From the NCBI RefSeq assembly GCF_900110895.1, contig NZ_FOIQ01000006.1, forward strand, positions 62,001-126,000: a DNA stretch of 64,000 nt. The letters are read 5' to 3'. Under the pieces are notes generated by a model that was given only the letters and a program-made list of their open reading frames with translations, was not told where the DNA came from and did not search any database. This document shows positions 54,723 through 64,000 of the stretch, piece by piece. A program made the position numbers and the translations under genes. The stretch's first letter is position 1, and each line of letters begins with the position of its first letter. Source of the stretch: Prevotella aff. ruminicola Tc2-24 (GTDB lineage Bacteria > Bacteroidota > Bacteroidia > Bacteroidales > Bacteroidaceae).

Positions 54723-56288
54723 TTACCAGCCTGTGTTCTGATGCATGTTCGGATTCAGTTCGAGCTCTTTCAGAGGAATGGGCAGGAGCATGTTCTTATC
54801 CTGGAAGCCATACTTGGTGTTCTGCCAGTTCCATTGCACACCGCTGACCGTGAAGGCCGGTACCTGCTTGCCCTGCTCGCCCAGCGCCGTCTTGGCATCG
54901 CCCCAGCGCACAAGGTCCTGATAGCGCACACCCTCGTTGCAGAGCTCCAGACGCTTCTCGGTCTTGATATCGTTGAGGGTGACCGTTGTCAGAGGCGTCT
55001 CCTTGGCGCGGGCACGGACCATATTGATATACTCAAGAGCCTTGCTTGTGTTGCCGGCCTGCAGATTAGCCTCGGCTGCCAACAGCAGCACCTCGGCATA
55101 GCGCATCACCTTGAGGTCGATGTACTGTCCGATCTGGAAGTACGACATATCCATGATACAGTCCTCTCTGAATGCCTGGTTCTTCCAGAAGAAGTATCCC
55201 TCGTTGCCATAGACAGACTTGCCTGACTGTACCTGCACTCCAAAGGCCTTGAGCTGGTCGTAGTTCATGATGGTCTTGCCGAGGCGGTAGCCGTCGGCAC
55301 CCTCCCATGCCACAAAGGCTTCGTAGAGCGACTTACGGGGATTGCTGAAGCCATAGTTACCGATGGCAAGCTTCATGATGGACTCACCACCATAGGAGAG
55401 CTCGCTGGTGCGCCAGCCCTGCATGATGTACACCATATCGAAGGAGTTCCACAACTGCTCGGGGTCGTTGCGCTTCTGCAGTTCGAAGAGCGACTCACAG
55501 TTGTTGTTGGCGGCTGCATGGAACTGGTCATCGTACTCGCCAGCGAACAGGGCATACTTGTTAGAGCTGATCACGTTGTCGAGCATGATAGCCGCCTCAC
55601 TGTTCTTACCTTGGAAGAGATAAGCCTTACCTAGAAGAGCCTGAGCCAGTTCCTTGGTGACACGGATACCTGTCTCCTGATCATTCGCATCGCTCTTGGA
55701 TGGTAGGGTTCCTGAGTTGATGGCCTCCGTGAGATCCTGCTCAATAAAGGCCCAGGTGTCGGCAGCAATACCGTTAGCCTGACGATACTCATCGGCAGCG
55801 AGCAGATGGTCCACCTTCGGAGCCGTACCCCAGAGGGTGACGAGTTCGAAGTGCCCGAGGGCACGGAACACCTTGGCCTCGTTGATGGCGCGTTTCATGA
55901 CTGGGGTGTCGCCCTCGGTCTTATCGATGATGAGGTTGGCCTTGTAGATGATGCCATAGAGACCAGAGTAGAGACTCTCGATCATGCCGTGGTTGGAGTC
56001 GAAGCTATACTCGTTGAGTTTCTCCATCTCACCGTTGTCACCTCGCTGGCCGCCGCCGCACCATATATCGTCGGAGAGCAGGTTCTTTACGAAGAACCAG
56101 TTGTAGTAGTTCGATTTCGCCTCCAGATACAGGGAGGCAGTAGCGGTATTTATGTTCTCGTCTGTGGTATAGTATGTGTCCATGCTACCCATATTGCCGT
56201 GCTTCTCGATGTCGAGCTCGCTCTCGCAACTGACGTTCATCAGCGACAAGCCGCCCAGCAACGCGATATATAAAATGTTCTTTTTCAT
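54723..56288 (-). CDS. SusD-like nutrient-binding lipoprotein
   Basis: 521 residues with lipobox Cys21 (LGGLSLMNVSC). SusD motifs: NEAKVFRALGHFELVTLWGTAPKV, VMRYAEVLLLAAEANLQAG, and the C-terminal NTKYGFQDKNMLLPIPLKELELNPNMHQNTGW. It is encoded just after the SusC-like gene (40-nt gap). A large gap of about 120 nt separates it from the esterase gene, but all share strand. Confidence 0.95.
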   Translation of the reverse strand: MKKNILYIALLGGLSLMNVSCESELDIEKHGNMGSMDTYYTTDENINTATASLYLEAKSNYYNWFFVKNLLSDDIWCGGGQRGDNGEMEKLNEYSFDSNHGMIESLYSGLYGIIYKANLIIDKTEGDTPVMKRAINEAKVFRALGHFELVTLWGTAPKVDHLLAADEYRQANGIAADTWAFIEQDLTEAINSGTLPSKSDANDQETGIRVTKELAQALLGKAYLFQGKNSEAAIMLDNVISSNKYALFAGEYDDQFHAAANNNCESLFELQKRNDPEQLWNSFDMVYIMQGWRTSELSYGGESIMKLAIGNYGFSNPRKSLYEAFVAWEGADGYRLGKTIMNYDQLKAFGVQVQSGKSVYGNEGYFFWKNQAFREDCIMDMSYFQIGQYIDLKVMRYAEVLLLAAEANLQAGNTSKALEYINMVRARAKETPLTTVTLNDIKTEKRLELCNEGVRYQDLVRWGDAKTALGEQGKQVPAFTVSGVQWNWQNTKYGFQDKNMLLPIPLKELELNPNMHQNTGW

Positions 56289-56328
56289 AACTATTTTCCT
56301 TTTTACTTATTTCCTTTTTTGCCTTTTC

Positions 56329-59300
56329 TTAGAACTCGATGTTAAAGCCGAGGACTACCTTCTTAGATGTCGGATAGGCACCCTTATCCACACCCATACC
56401 AGTGGTGGCGTTGGTTGCGGCTTCAGGATCGAAGCCTGGATAGCCTGAGAAGGTGAAGAAATCGTCGAGAGATCCATATACACGGACATGGCTGACACCC
56501 ACCTTACCGAGCAGACTCTTGGGCAGTGTATAGCCGAGCTGTATCTGTTTGATCTTAAAGTAGCTTCCATCGTAGATCATGGCACTGGAGTCTACGTACT
56601 TGTCGAGGTCGTTGGCACCAGCACGGGGCTTGGTACCATTGGTGTTCGAGGGCGTCCAACGGTCATCATACATCACCTTCTTCATCTTATTCGAGGTGGC
56701 ATAGTCAGGACGGTTGATACAGTTGAAGATCTTATTACCATGCGAACCAGTGCCGAAGACCGTCAGGTCGAGGCCCTTGTAGGCAGCCGTGAGAGTGACA
56801 CCATAAGTGATGTCGGGGATGGCATTGCCGATATCGGTCAGGTCGTCGTTGTTAACCACACCATCGCCTGTGATATCCTTGAACATCGGGTCGCCCGTCT
56901 CAGGATTGATCTTATCGAACTCGAAGCCACGGAAATAGTACACGGGATAGCCCTGCTCGAAATAGGTAATGGTATAGGTATGGAAGGTGCTACCAGCCAG
57001 ACGGGTGATAGAGGGGTCGATATAGGTCACCTTGTTGGAGAGCGTAGAGAGGTTCGCACGGATGCCATAGCTGAAGTCGCCGATACGGTCTCTCCATCCC
57101 AGTTCGAACTCGAAGCCTTTATTCTCCACGTTACCTGCGTTGATAGGCGATGTGGCACCACCGATAATCAGTGAGGGGGTGGTGTTCCATACCAACAGGT
57201 CCTTGGTCTTCTTGATGTAGTAGTCGACACCGAAGGTCATGCGACCGCCCAGCAGGATGCCGTCGAAGCCGAAGTTCAGCTGCTCGGAGGTCTCCCACTT
57301 CAGGTCCTCGTTACCCATGGTCGAGGGAGCTGCGGCCTGCGTATACTGGATACCAGGTGTGAAGGCATAGAGACCGCCCAAGGCGATGTCTGTGCTGTAG
57401 CTGTAGCCGCTGAGTGCGGAGAGACTACCGTTCTGTCCCCAACTGGCTCGGAACTTCAAGCTGTCGAAGGCCTTCCTCAGAGGTTGGAAGAATTTCTCCT
57501 CACTGATGGTCCATCCTACTGACACGGCGGGGAAGTAACCCCAGCGCTTCTTCGGAGAGAGCTTCGAGAGGTCGGCAGCATCAGCACGGAGCGACGCGTT
57601 CAGCATATAACGGCCGAGGAAGTCGTAGCCCAGACGACCGAAGTAGGAGAACTTTGTACTGCTGGTGGTCTCACCACTGACACTCTTCGTGGCCGAGGGA
57701 TTGGCATAGTTCAGATAGTAGAACAGCGGATGATTCTTCTTCAGGGCATCCTCGCCGTTGGCCTCGAGGCCGCCAGTCACATAGTCGTAAGATGAATCCT
57801 GGAAGGATACACCGACCATGGCTGTCACGGTGTGGTTGCCGAAGGTCTGCATGTAGTTGGCGAAGTTCTCCCACTGATAGTAGATCGTGGTAGAAGACGT
57901 GTTGTTCTGACTCACATAGTCGCGACTCTGTACGGCATTGCCATAGAAAGGCAGACTCGTAGAGGAAGAGCGGGCACCGTTCAGGCGATAGCCGAAACGC
58001 GAAGTGACCGTCAGGTTAGGAATCAGCGTGAAGTCGCCATAGATAGATCCCGTCACGTTGAAGCCCCCGTTCTTACTCAGGCCATTGTCACGCATGATCA
58101 TCGGGTGATACTGCTCACCGTTGTAGAACGGAGAGATACCGTAGTAGTTGCCATTCTCATCCTGCATGAAGGTCTTGCCCATGGCCTGATAGACTTGATA
58201 GTTAGATGGCAGTGTACTGCCATAGGTATTGGGCGTCAGAGGATCCATCATCAGCACGGCGGTCAGCAGTGAGCCATACTCGTTGTTCGATGATACCTGA
58301 CGAACATCGTACTTTTCTATCTGGTTGGTCGTACCTACCTTCAGCCAATCCTTGATATTATACTCGCCGTTGATGGTGGCGGTCAGTCGCTTGTAGGTGT
58401 CGGCATCGCCCTTAACGATACCATTATTATTAAGGTACGAGAGAGCCAGGTAATAGTTACCGCGATCATTACCGCCAGTGAACGACAGGTTATGCTTCTG
58501 CATATGCCCGTGGTTGAAGGCGACATCAGTCCACCTGGTATCAGTCTTTCCGTCCCAGTTGGCATCCATATAGTCTTTCGTGAAGAGGTTGCCCTCGGTC
58601 ATGTACTGCTTGTACTCCTCGGCATTCAGCATCTTCGGAATACGAGCGAGGCTCTCGTCCGTCCACATGAAATCATAGGCGATCCTACCTTGTCCTGCCT
58701 TACCCTTCTTGGTGGTGATGAGTACGACACCATTACCTGCCTCAGCACCATAGATGGCGGCCGATGCGGCATCCTTCAGGATCTCCATCGAGGCGATGGT
58801 GGCGGGGTCGATACCGCTGATATCACTCAGGCGTACGCCATCGACCACATAGAGGGGTTCGGAGCTCTTATTAGAAGAGTATCCACGTACACGTACGGTC
58901 GGTGATGAGCCAGGAGCTGCCGATGTCGAGATGATCTGCACACCGGAGGTCTTACCCTGCAAGGCCTGCTGGGCATTGGAGATGGTTCGGTTCTCCATAT
59001 CCTCGGGCTTCACTTGTGAGATAGCTCCTGTCACAGAACTCTTCTTCTGTACACCATAGCCAACCACAACCACCTCATCGAGCACCTTATTGTCGGGCTG
59101 CAGTCTGACGACCATGCCATTCTTAGCAGCCAACTCCTGTGTATCGTAGCCGATATAGGAGATGACGATGATCTGTCCCACATTGACGTTCATCGTAAAG
59201 CGACCATCGAAATCTGTGATGGCTGCATTCTTTGCGTTACTCTTGTCGGTAACGGTGGCACCGATAACAGGTTCGCCGTTTTCGTCAATCACAGTTCCCA

Positions 59301-59373
59301 TCAGTCCTTGGGCGAAAGATGTCACTGACATAAACAATGCCATCAACATCAATAGAATACTGTTCTTTTTCAT
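56329..59373 (-). CDS. SusC-like TonB-dependent outer-membrane transporter
   Basis: 1014 residues: signal peptide, carboxypeptidase-like domain (GTVIDENGEPVIGATVTDKSN), the Ton box/plug (LDEVVVVGYGVQKKSSVTGAISQV, ILKDAASAAIYGAEAGNGVVLI) and a barrel ending KVVLGFNIEF. First gene of the SusC-SusD-CE1-GH3 locus, divergent from the hybrid regulator. Its promoter carries three GTTCA boxes shared with the GH3 gene at 44.7 kb. Confidence 0.96.
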   Translation of the reverse strand: MKKNSILLMLMALFMSVTSFAQGLMGTVIDENGEPVIGATVTDKSNAKNAAITDFDGRFTMNVNVGQIIVISYIGYDTQELAAKNGMVVRLQPDNKVLDEVVVVGYGVQKKSSVTGAISQVKPEDMENRTISNAQQALQGKTSGVQIISTSAAPGSSPTVRVRGYSSNKSSEPLYVVDGVRLSDISGIDPATIASMEILKDAASAAIYGAEAGNGVVLITTKKGKAGQGRIAYDFMWTDESLARIPKMLNAEEYKQYMTEGNLFTKDYMDANWDGKTDTRWTDVAFNHGHMQKHNLSFTGGNDRGNYYLALSYLNNNGIVKGDADTYKRLTATINGEYNIKDWLKVGTTNQIEKYDVRQVSSNNEYGSLLTAVLMMDPLTPNTYGSTLPSNYQVYQAMGKTFMQDENGNYYGISPFYNGEQYHPMIMRDNGLSKNGGFNVTGSIYGDFTLIPNLTVTSRFGYRLNGARSSSTSLPFYGNAVQSRDYVSQNNTSSTTIYYQWENFANYMQTFGNHTVTAMVGVSFQDSSYDYVTGGLEANGEDALKKNHPLFYYLNYANPSATKSVSGETTSSTKFSYFGRLGYDFLGRYMLNASLRADAADLSKLSPKKRWGYFPAVSVGWTISEEKFFQPLRKAFDSLKFRASWGQNGSLSALSGYSYSTDIALGGLYAFTPGIQYTQAAAPSTMGNEDLKWETSEQLNFGFDGILLGGRMTFGVDYYIKKTKDLLVWNTTPSLIIGGATSPINAGNVENKGFEFELGWRDRIGDFSYGIRANLSTLSNKVTYIDPSITRLAGSTFHTYTITYFEQGYPVYYFRGFEFDKINPETGDPMFKDITGDGVVNNDDLTDIGNAIPDITYGVTLTAAYKGLDLTVFGTGSHGNKIFNCINRPDYATSNKMKKVMYDDRWTPSNTNGTKPRAGANDLDKYVDSSAMIYDGSYFKIKQIQLGYTLPKSLLGKVGVSHVRVYGSLDDFFTFSGYPGFDPEAATNATTGMGVDKGAYPTSKKVVLGFNIEF

Positions 59374-59463
59374 TGAGTCTTTAATTGTTTTGAGTTAATT
59401 GTTAGGAATAAATTGTTTCGTTATTTATGTTTAGGTAATCGACCCTATATCGTTTTTCGGCTG

Positions 59464-59580
59464 CAAAGATAAGAGGAAAGCACATATCTCACTTCCTCAT
59501 TCTGTTTTTCGATTATCCTCTTTGTTCAAATCAACTCTGCCGTTTTCCTATTCGTTCAAAAACTATCGTATTCGTTCAAA
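59464..59580 (-). promoter_or_regulatory. SusC promoter with GTTCA box array
   Basis: The complement of the -7 element (CAAAGATA) is at 59464-59471, in the context CGGCTGCAAAGATA as at 44.78 kb. GTTCAAA boxes start at 59524, 59554 and 59574, i.e. 60, 90 and 110 bp from the -7 element. Probable binding sites for the AraC domain of the divergent hybrid regulator. Confidence 0.75.
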
Positions 59581-59642
59581 AGAACAACTGACGTTCTGTG
59601 ACATATCACATTTTTTTGTATCTTTGCAACAAAATACAATCT

Positions 59643-62600
59643 ATGATTCATCGTAAAGACATCGGTAGGACTGTTATCTGTATCCTTGGGGCAATCGTCA
59701 TCGGCGCCTGTCATCAGGAAGGGCGGAAAGACTCTGAAGGGGATAAGGACGAGGCACATGGTCTTGTCGTGGCACAGGAGTTATCGAATAGTCGGGTGCA
59801 ATGTATCGAGGAGGACAAGACGGGACAACTGTGGATAGCCACCTTCCGCGGACTGAACCGTTACGACGGTCATGAGTATCACCAGTACTTCTGTACCGAC
59901 GACTCGATGGGGCTGCCCGACAACAATGTTCAAGGACTGCTCTGCGACAAACAGGGACGACTGTGGGTGGCTACGGTGAACGGTGTATGTCGCTATACAA
60001 GAAAAGACAACTTTGAGCGCATCCCGATGCAGACGGGCAATTGCAATGCCCGTAAACTGTTGACAGACAGTCGGGGACGTATCTTCGTATACAACGGTAC
60101 AGAACTGCTGATGTACGACGAGGTGCAACATATCTTCTTGTCGCGTATCAACAGGACGATGACCAACCAGTCGTGGGGCGACTGTTTCATCGATGCCGCC
60201 GACGATATCCTGCTGGTCGGACCGGAGAATCTGCTGATATATAGTGGCGAGGACTTCAAACAGCGCATGGAACTCAGACATCCTGTCGGGACGAACTTCT
60301 ACTATTTCGACCTGTTATCAAACGGGCTGATGCTATCGTCGGGTAACGGCACGCTGATGATCTTCGACACAAAGGCACGTCAGAGGATTCCTCTCAGTCC
60401 GGAGATGGAGACAAGGCTGCTGGCACACAACAACGTGGTTCAGGCTGCTTGTCTCTTGAACAACAATACCATTCTGCTGAGCACCTCGCACAACGGCATC
60501 TTCGAACTGAACCTGCTAACCCATACACTTACCGGCGAAGGCGATGCGGGATTCTCAGTGCCAGTACCCGATGCCTACGTGACACAGATCTTCCAAGACT
60601 CTCGCAAGAACATCTGGATGGGAACCTACGACAAAGGACTTTTTGCCAACTACTATTACAAGGAGAAGTTCGGTGGCAGTGACAACTACCTGAACCGTGT
60701 CATCGAGAACTCGTCGGTCTTCGCCGTAGCGATGGACCAGCAAGAGAACCTCTGGATCTCAACCCTCCTGAAAGGGGTCTATGTATATCACTGTCGTAGC
60801 CAGAAGGCTGAGCAGATTGAGATAGAAGGACTGGCTGCCGGTGAGAAGAACAATACCGTAACCCATATCTTCTGTGACCGCGACGGACTGCTCTGGCTCT
60901 CAACAAGCAATGTCGTGATGAAATGCCGCTATAACGGAGAGCGCCTGAACATACTTAATCAGTGGCCAATCTTCATGACCATGGATTTCGAGCAGACCGA
61001 TGACGGCACAGTATGGGTATCGACCAGTTCAACGGATATCTTCGCCTTTCACCCTGGTAACAATGAACCGGAACGGAAGCAGGTCTTTAACGTGGATTTC
61101 ACCTTTATCCCGTCACTGCTAAAGATAAATGATGGCTCCATGCTGATATCCGCCTTCTACCAGAAGATTCTGAAGATGGATCCCAAGACGGGAAAACTGA
61201 CGCTACTTGATATCCCCGACATGCAACAGTGCATCCGTCGTAGTGTATATATACCCACCGACATGCATCAAGACACACGAGGCGACGTATGGATAGGTAC
61301 CGTGAGCAACGGTCTGCTGCGTTATAATCCCAAGACAAATACCATGACTCGCATCGCAGGCCTCTCCTGTTCCGACGTGGGTAGCATCGAGGAAGATCGT
61401 CAGGGTAATCTCTGGATCAGCACGATGAAAGGACTGAACCGTCTGGATGCCAAGACCGGACGCATCACCTCACTCTACAAGGCCGACGGCATCGGCGGTG
61501 ACGAGTTCTGCGACCGCGCCTCATGCCAGCTGCCTAATGGCAGTCTGGTCTTCGGCAGTACGGACGGCATCACCATGTTCAATCCTGCCGACATCGACAC
61601 CCTAAGAAAGATTCCTTTGAGGCTCTGCGACCTGAAGATACACAACCAACTCATACACCCAGCCGAAGGTGGTCCCATCGAGGCTGTCCTTGACAGTTGT
61701 CAGAGCATTCATCTGAGTCACAGGGAGAATAGTTTCAGCATCTCGTTCACGGCTCTCGACTTCGGCGAATACGAGCGCGTACATTATTATTATATGTTAG
61801 ACGGGATAGACGACGACTGGATCGATGCAGGCAATAGTCACTCGGCCAGTTATGCCAATCTTCCCGCCGGACATTATACCTTCCGGGTGCGCACCACCGA
61901 CAGTGCCAGTGATGAGGCCGGCAGCGACGAACGTACCATAAGCGTGATCGTTGATCCAGCACCAGCAAACACCTGGTGGGCATGGTTGCTCTACCTATTG
62001 GCATTCATGCTCATCGTACGGTTTATCTATAGACTGCGCCGGAGAATCCGTCAGGAAAAGGAAGCTGCCCGACTGGCGGAGCAGGAGAAGGAACAGGAGA
62101 AACGTGTCAATGCCATGAACATGAGTTTCTTTGCTAATATCTCCCATGAGTTCCGTACCCCCCTGACAATGATAAAAGGACCGGTAGACCTGTTGTCCAA
62201 GAGCAGCAACCTCAAAGGCGAGGACCGTAATATGCTTTTAATCGTGCAACGGAGTGTAAGAAGGATGCTACGGCTCGTCAACCAGTTGATGGACTTTAAC
62301 AAACTGGAGAACGATACATTAAGACTCGCCGTCAGTATGCAGGATGTCATTCCTCTCGTTCAACATATCTGTGATATCTTCCTTCTCAACATGAAAGAGA
62401 AGGATATTACCTTCAAGGTCATCGGTATGGAGGATACCATGCAGATGTGGGTGGATGCAGACAAGGTCGAGAAGATTCTTGTTAATCTCCTATCGAATGC
62501 CATCAAGTTCACACCGCGCGGCGGACAGGTGACCCTCACGGTCGATACGGACGCTCAACAACTGAAGGTCATGGTGACCGATACAGGTAAGGGCATCCCT

Positions 62601-63665
62601 GACGATCAACTGGAGAATATCTTTAAACGTTACTACCAACTGGACAATCAGACCAAAGGTACCATCAACTGGGGAACAGGCATCGGACTTTACTATGCAC
62701 GTAGACTGGCAGAACTTCACCACGGACAACTCACCGCCAGCAATGCCAAGAATGGACAGACTGGTGCCGTATTCACTCTGCTATTGCCGATGCATGAGGA
62801 CGCATACAGTGATGCGGAGAAAAGACCGTTAGAACAGGATGAGCAAGACTATCCGTATGAACAGGTTCCTGAGCAACATACCGTCACGGCAGAGACCAGA
62901 GATGACCGTCCGACCATCCTCGTGGTCGATGACGACTCTGAGGTCGTCAATTATCTGCAAGTCCTGTTGCAGCAGCACTATAATGTCATCAGCCATTTCA
63001 ACGCTGATGACAGTCTACGCTCCATCCGTGAGAAGGAACCTGACATCATACTCAGCGATGTGGTCATGCCTGGCAGAAGTGGCTACGACTTCTGTCGGGA
63101 GATTAAGAACGACCTACAACTGTGTCATATCCCTGTCATCCTTGTAACAGCCAAGGCTACGGCGGAGAATCAGATAGAAGGACTAGACACCGGTGCTGAT
63201 GCTTACGTCACGAAACCCTTCGATCCCAATGTTCTGTTGGCACAGATCAAATCGTTGCTCAGCAACAGACTTCGCATCCAACATATCCTCAGTACCAAGA
63301 CCACCACCGAGGAGAAGGGCGTGGAAGAGGCTTTGTCGCCACAAGATAAAGCATTCATGGACGAACTCTACAAACTCATGGAAGATGAGTTGGCCAACTC
63401 TGAACTTGACGTGACACGCATCACAGAAATGCTTTATATCTCACGCACCAAACTATACTATAAGATTAAAGGACTGACCGGTGAGACACCCAGCAGTTTC
63501 TTCCGGATGTACAAACTGAACCGTGCGGCACAACTCATCAAGGAGGGCAGGCACACCATCTCTGAAGTGGCCGACCTGACAGGGTTCAGTACCCTCTCCC
63601 ATTTCTCGTCTCTGTTCAAGAAACAGTTTGGTGTCAGTCCAAGCGAGTACAAGAACACGCCATAG
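59643..63665 (+). CDS. Hybrid two-component system regulator (HTCS)
   Basis: 1340 residues combining sensor, kinase, receiver and transcription factor. An N-terminal signal/anchor is followed by a periplasmic beta-propeller with repeats such as DKTGQLWIATFRGLNRYDG and DKQGRLWVATVNGVCRY, then a Y_Y_Y domain. A transmembrane helix lies near residues 774-792. HisKA follows with His835 (ISHEFRTPLTMIKG), then HATPase (NLLSNAIKFTPRGG, DTGKGIP, GTGIGLYYARRL). The receiver has Asp1139 (LSDVVMPGRSG) and a C-terminal AraC helix-turn-helix pair ends the protein. ATG 59643 follows a TATCTTTG element at about 59619. It likely senses an oligosaccharide and activates both GTTCA-box promoters. Confidence 0.96.
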   Translation: MIHRKDIGRTVICILGAIVIGACHQEGRKDSEGDKDEAHGLVVAQELSNSRVQCIEEDKTGQLWIATFRGLNRYDGHEYHQYFCTDDSMGLPDNNVQGLLCDKQGRLWVATVNGVCRYTRKDNFERIPMQTGNCNARKLLTDSRGRIFVYNGTELLMYDEVQHIFLSRINRTMTNQSWGDCFIDAADDILLVGPENLLIYSGEDFKQRMELRHPVGTNFYYFDLLSNGLMLSSGNGTLMIFDTKARQRIPLSPEMETRLLAHNNVVQAACLLNNNTILLSTSHNGIFELNLLTHTLTGEGDAGFSVPVPDAYVTQIFQDSRKNIWMGTYDKGLFANYYYKEKFGGSDNYLNRVIENSSVFAVAMDQQENLWISTLLKGVYVYHCRSQKAEQIEIEGLAAGEKNNTVTHIFCDRDGLLWLSTSNVVMKCRYNGERLNILNQWPIFMTMDFEQTDDGTVWVSTSSTDIFAFHPGNNEPERKQVFNVDFTFIPSLLKINDGSMLISAFYQKILKMDPKTGKLTLLDIPDMQQCIRRSVYIPTDMHQDTRGDVWIGTVSNGLLRYNPKTNTMTRIAGLSCSDVGSIEEDRQGNLWISTMKGLNRLDAKTGRITSLYKADGIGGDEFCDRASCQLPNGSLVFGSTDGITMFNPADIDTLRKIPLRLCDLKIHNQLIHPAEGGPIEAVLDSCQSIHLSHRENSFSISFTALDFGEYERVHYYYMLDGIDDDWIDAGNSHSASYANLPAGHYTFRVRTTDSASDEAGSDERTISVIVDPAPANTWWAWLLYLLAFMLIVRFIYRLRRRIRQEKEAARLAEQEKEQEKRVNAMNMSFFANISHEFRTPLTMIKGPVDLLSKSSNLKGEDRNMLLIVQRSVRRMLRLVNQLMDFNKLENDTLRLAVSMQDVIPLVQHICDIFLLNMKEKDITFKVIGMEDTMQMWVDADKVEKILVNLLSNAIKFTPRGGQVTLTVDTDAQQLKVMVTDTGKGIPDDQLENIFKRYYQLDNQTKGTINWGTGIGLYYARRLAELHHGQLTASNAKNGQTGAVFTLLLPMHEDAYSDAEKRPLEQDEQDYPYEQVPEQHTVTAETRDDRPTILVVDDDSEVVNYLQVLLQQHYNVISHFNADDSLRSIREKEPDIILSDVVMPGRSGYDFCREIKNDLQLCHIPVILVTAKATAENQIEGLDTGADAYVTKPFDPNVLLAQIKSLLSNRLRIQHILSTKTTTEEKGVEEALSPQDKAFMDELYKLMEDELANSELDVTRITEMLYISRTKLYYKIKGLTGETPSSFFRMYKLNRAAQLIKEGRHTISEVADLTGFSTLSHFSSLFKKQFGVSPSEYKNTP

Positions 63666-63765
63666 GTCTTTCTGAATTATAGCACAGAGATCGGCACCTT
63701 CCATCACCCTCTCAGAATGGTGGCACGGCATCGTTCCAGATCGGGAAGTCCTATGCCTTGCGGAT

Positions 63766-63777
63766 GCAAACGTTTGC
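63766..63777. promoter_or_regulatory. LacI-family-type operator
   Basis: The perfect palindrome GCAAACGTTTGC, within TGCAAACGTTTGCGCA, matches the classic LacI/PurR-family operator core. It lies about 55 bp upstream of a TAATTTTG element (near 63833) and 130 bp upstream of the partial gene at 63898. Confidence 0.6.
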
Positions 63778-63897
63778 GCATTTGCAGGGCCAATAACTCA
63801 GCCCAAATAAAACACTGATACAGAATATTTTGTAATTTTGACCCGGAATAAGAGAGAAACTGTTGACATATTCCGTTTAAAATAACTAAAGACAAAT

Positions 63898-64000
63898 ATG
63901 AGAGTAGCATTTAATCTTGAGTATCAGACGACTTTCGGCGAGGAACTGATGTTGAACATTATCGCAGAAGGAAAGACGGAACAGCATCAGATGAAGACTG
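63898..64000 (+). CDS. Probable 4-alpha-glucanotransferase, N-terminal fragment
   Basis: Only 34 residues are in the window: MRVAFNLEYQTTFGEELMLN, then IIAEGKTEQHQMKT. This looks like the opening beta strands of the CBM20 starch-binding domain that begins Bacteroidota 4-alpha-glucanotransferases (MalQ type). The call rests on this short stretch and on the LacI-type operator upstream, which fits maltose/starch control. Confidence 0.45.
   Translation, partial: MRVAFNLEYQTTFGEELMLNIIAEGKTEQHQMKT

Overview
The window comes from a member of the Bacteroidota, most likely a gut or rumen Prevotella-type organism. Promoters carry the TAnnTTTG -7 element of this phylum (about 20 instances), start codons rarely have Shine-Dalgarno sequences, and there are two SusC/SusD pairs, a hybrid two-component regulator of a polysaccharide locus, Bacteroidota-type HU and SusD lipoproteins, and a TusA/DsrE/encapsulin sulfur cluster. 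No mobile element, CRISPR array or rRNA is visible; there is one tRNA (Leu-CAA).

Layout. 1-9.1 kb: housekeeping genes (3'-truncated nrdD, sufE, a U32 peptidase-family protein, a papain-like lipoprotein, cysS, an ECF sigma operon, an Lrp regulator and a divergent LuxR-type regulator). 9.2-15.9 kb: a divergent sulfur cluster. On the minus strand are DsrE-like, TusA-like, a CNBD-containing family 2 encapsulin shell, a cysteine desulfurase with a long N-terminal extension, and a Cys/Met-metabolism PLP enzyme. On the plus strand are a ThiS-like sulfur carrier, a ThiF/MoeB-like adenylyltransferase and a JAMM peptidase. The carrier ends in GGGAR, so a JAMM cut is needed to expose its diglycine, as in the HcyS/HcyD/HcyF/MetY homocysteine route of Wolinella. 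16-28 kb: an HU-like gene, an OprC-like copper receptor with a Met/His-rich lipoprotein, a SusC/D operon with a PstS-like protein and an exported UroD/MtaA-like protein, and a cation symporter. 28-41 kb: metY, a CoA transferase, a hemolysin III family protein, a histidine kinase, RNase R, an epimerase, a PAP2 protein, greA, HIT, manC and tRNA-Leu. 41-64 kb: two glycoside utilisation units (CE1 + GH3; SusC + SusD + CE1 + GH3), their hybrid regulator, a cluster of small metabolic genes, a serpin and the start of a probable 4-alpha-glucanotransferase gene.

How the genes work together. The most striking pattern is a shared promoter design. Four promoters (both sides of the sulfur cluster, the copper-receptor pair and the PstS-like/SusCD/UroD operon) have ATACC-N8-GGTAT, then 17-18 nt, a G(G/C)GATTGT box, 17 nt, and TACCTTTG. 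A single ATACC-N8-GGTAT site serves both divergent sulfur operons. This defines a probable regulon joining encapsulated sulfur mobilisation, protein-thiocarboxylate sulfur transfer and outer-membrane uptake. Separately, the metY and luxR promoters share a 46-bp identical core near Lrp-type half-sites. The two CE1/GH3 units share three GTTCA boxes at identical distances from their -7 elements and are probably controlled together by the hybrid regulator at 59.6 kb.
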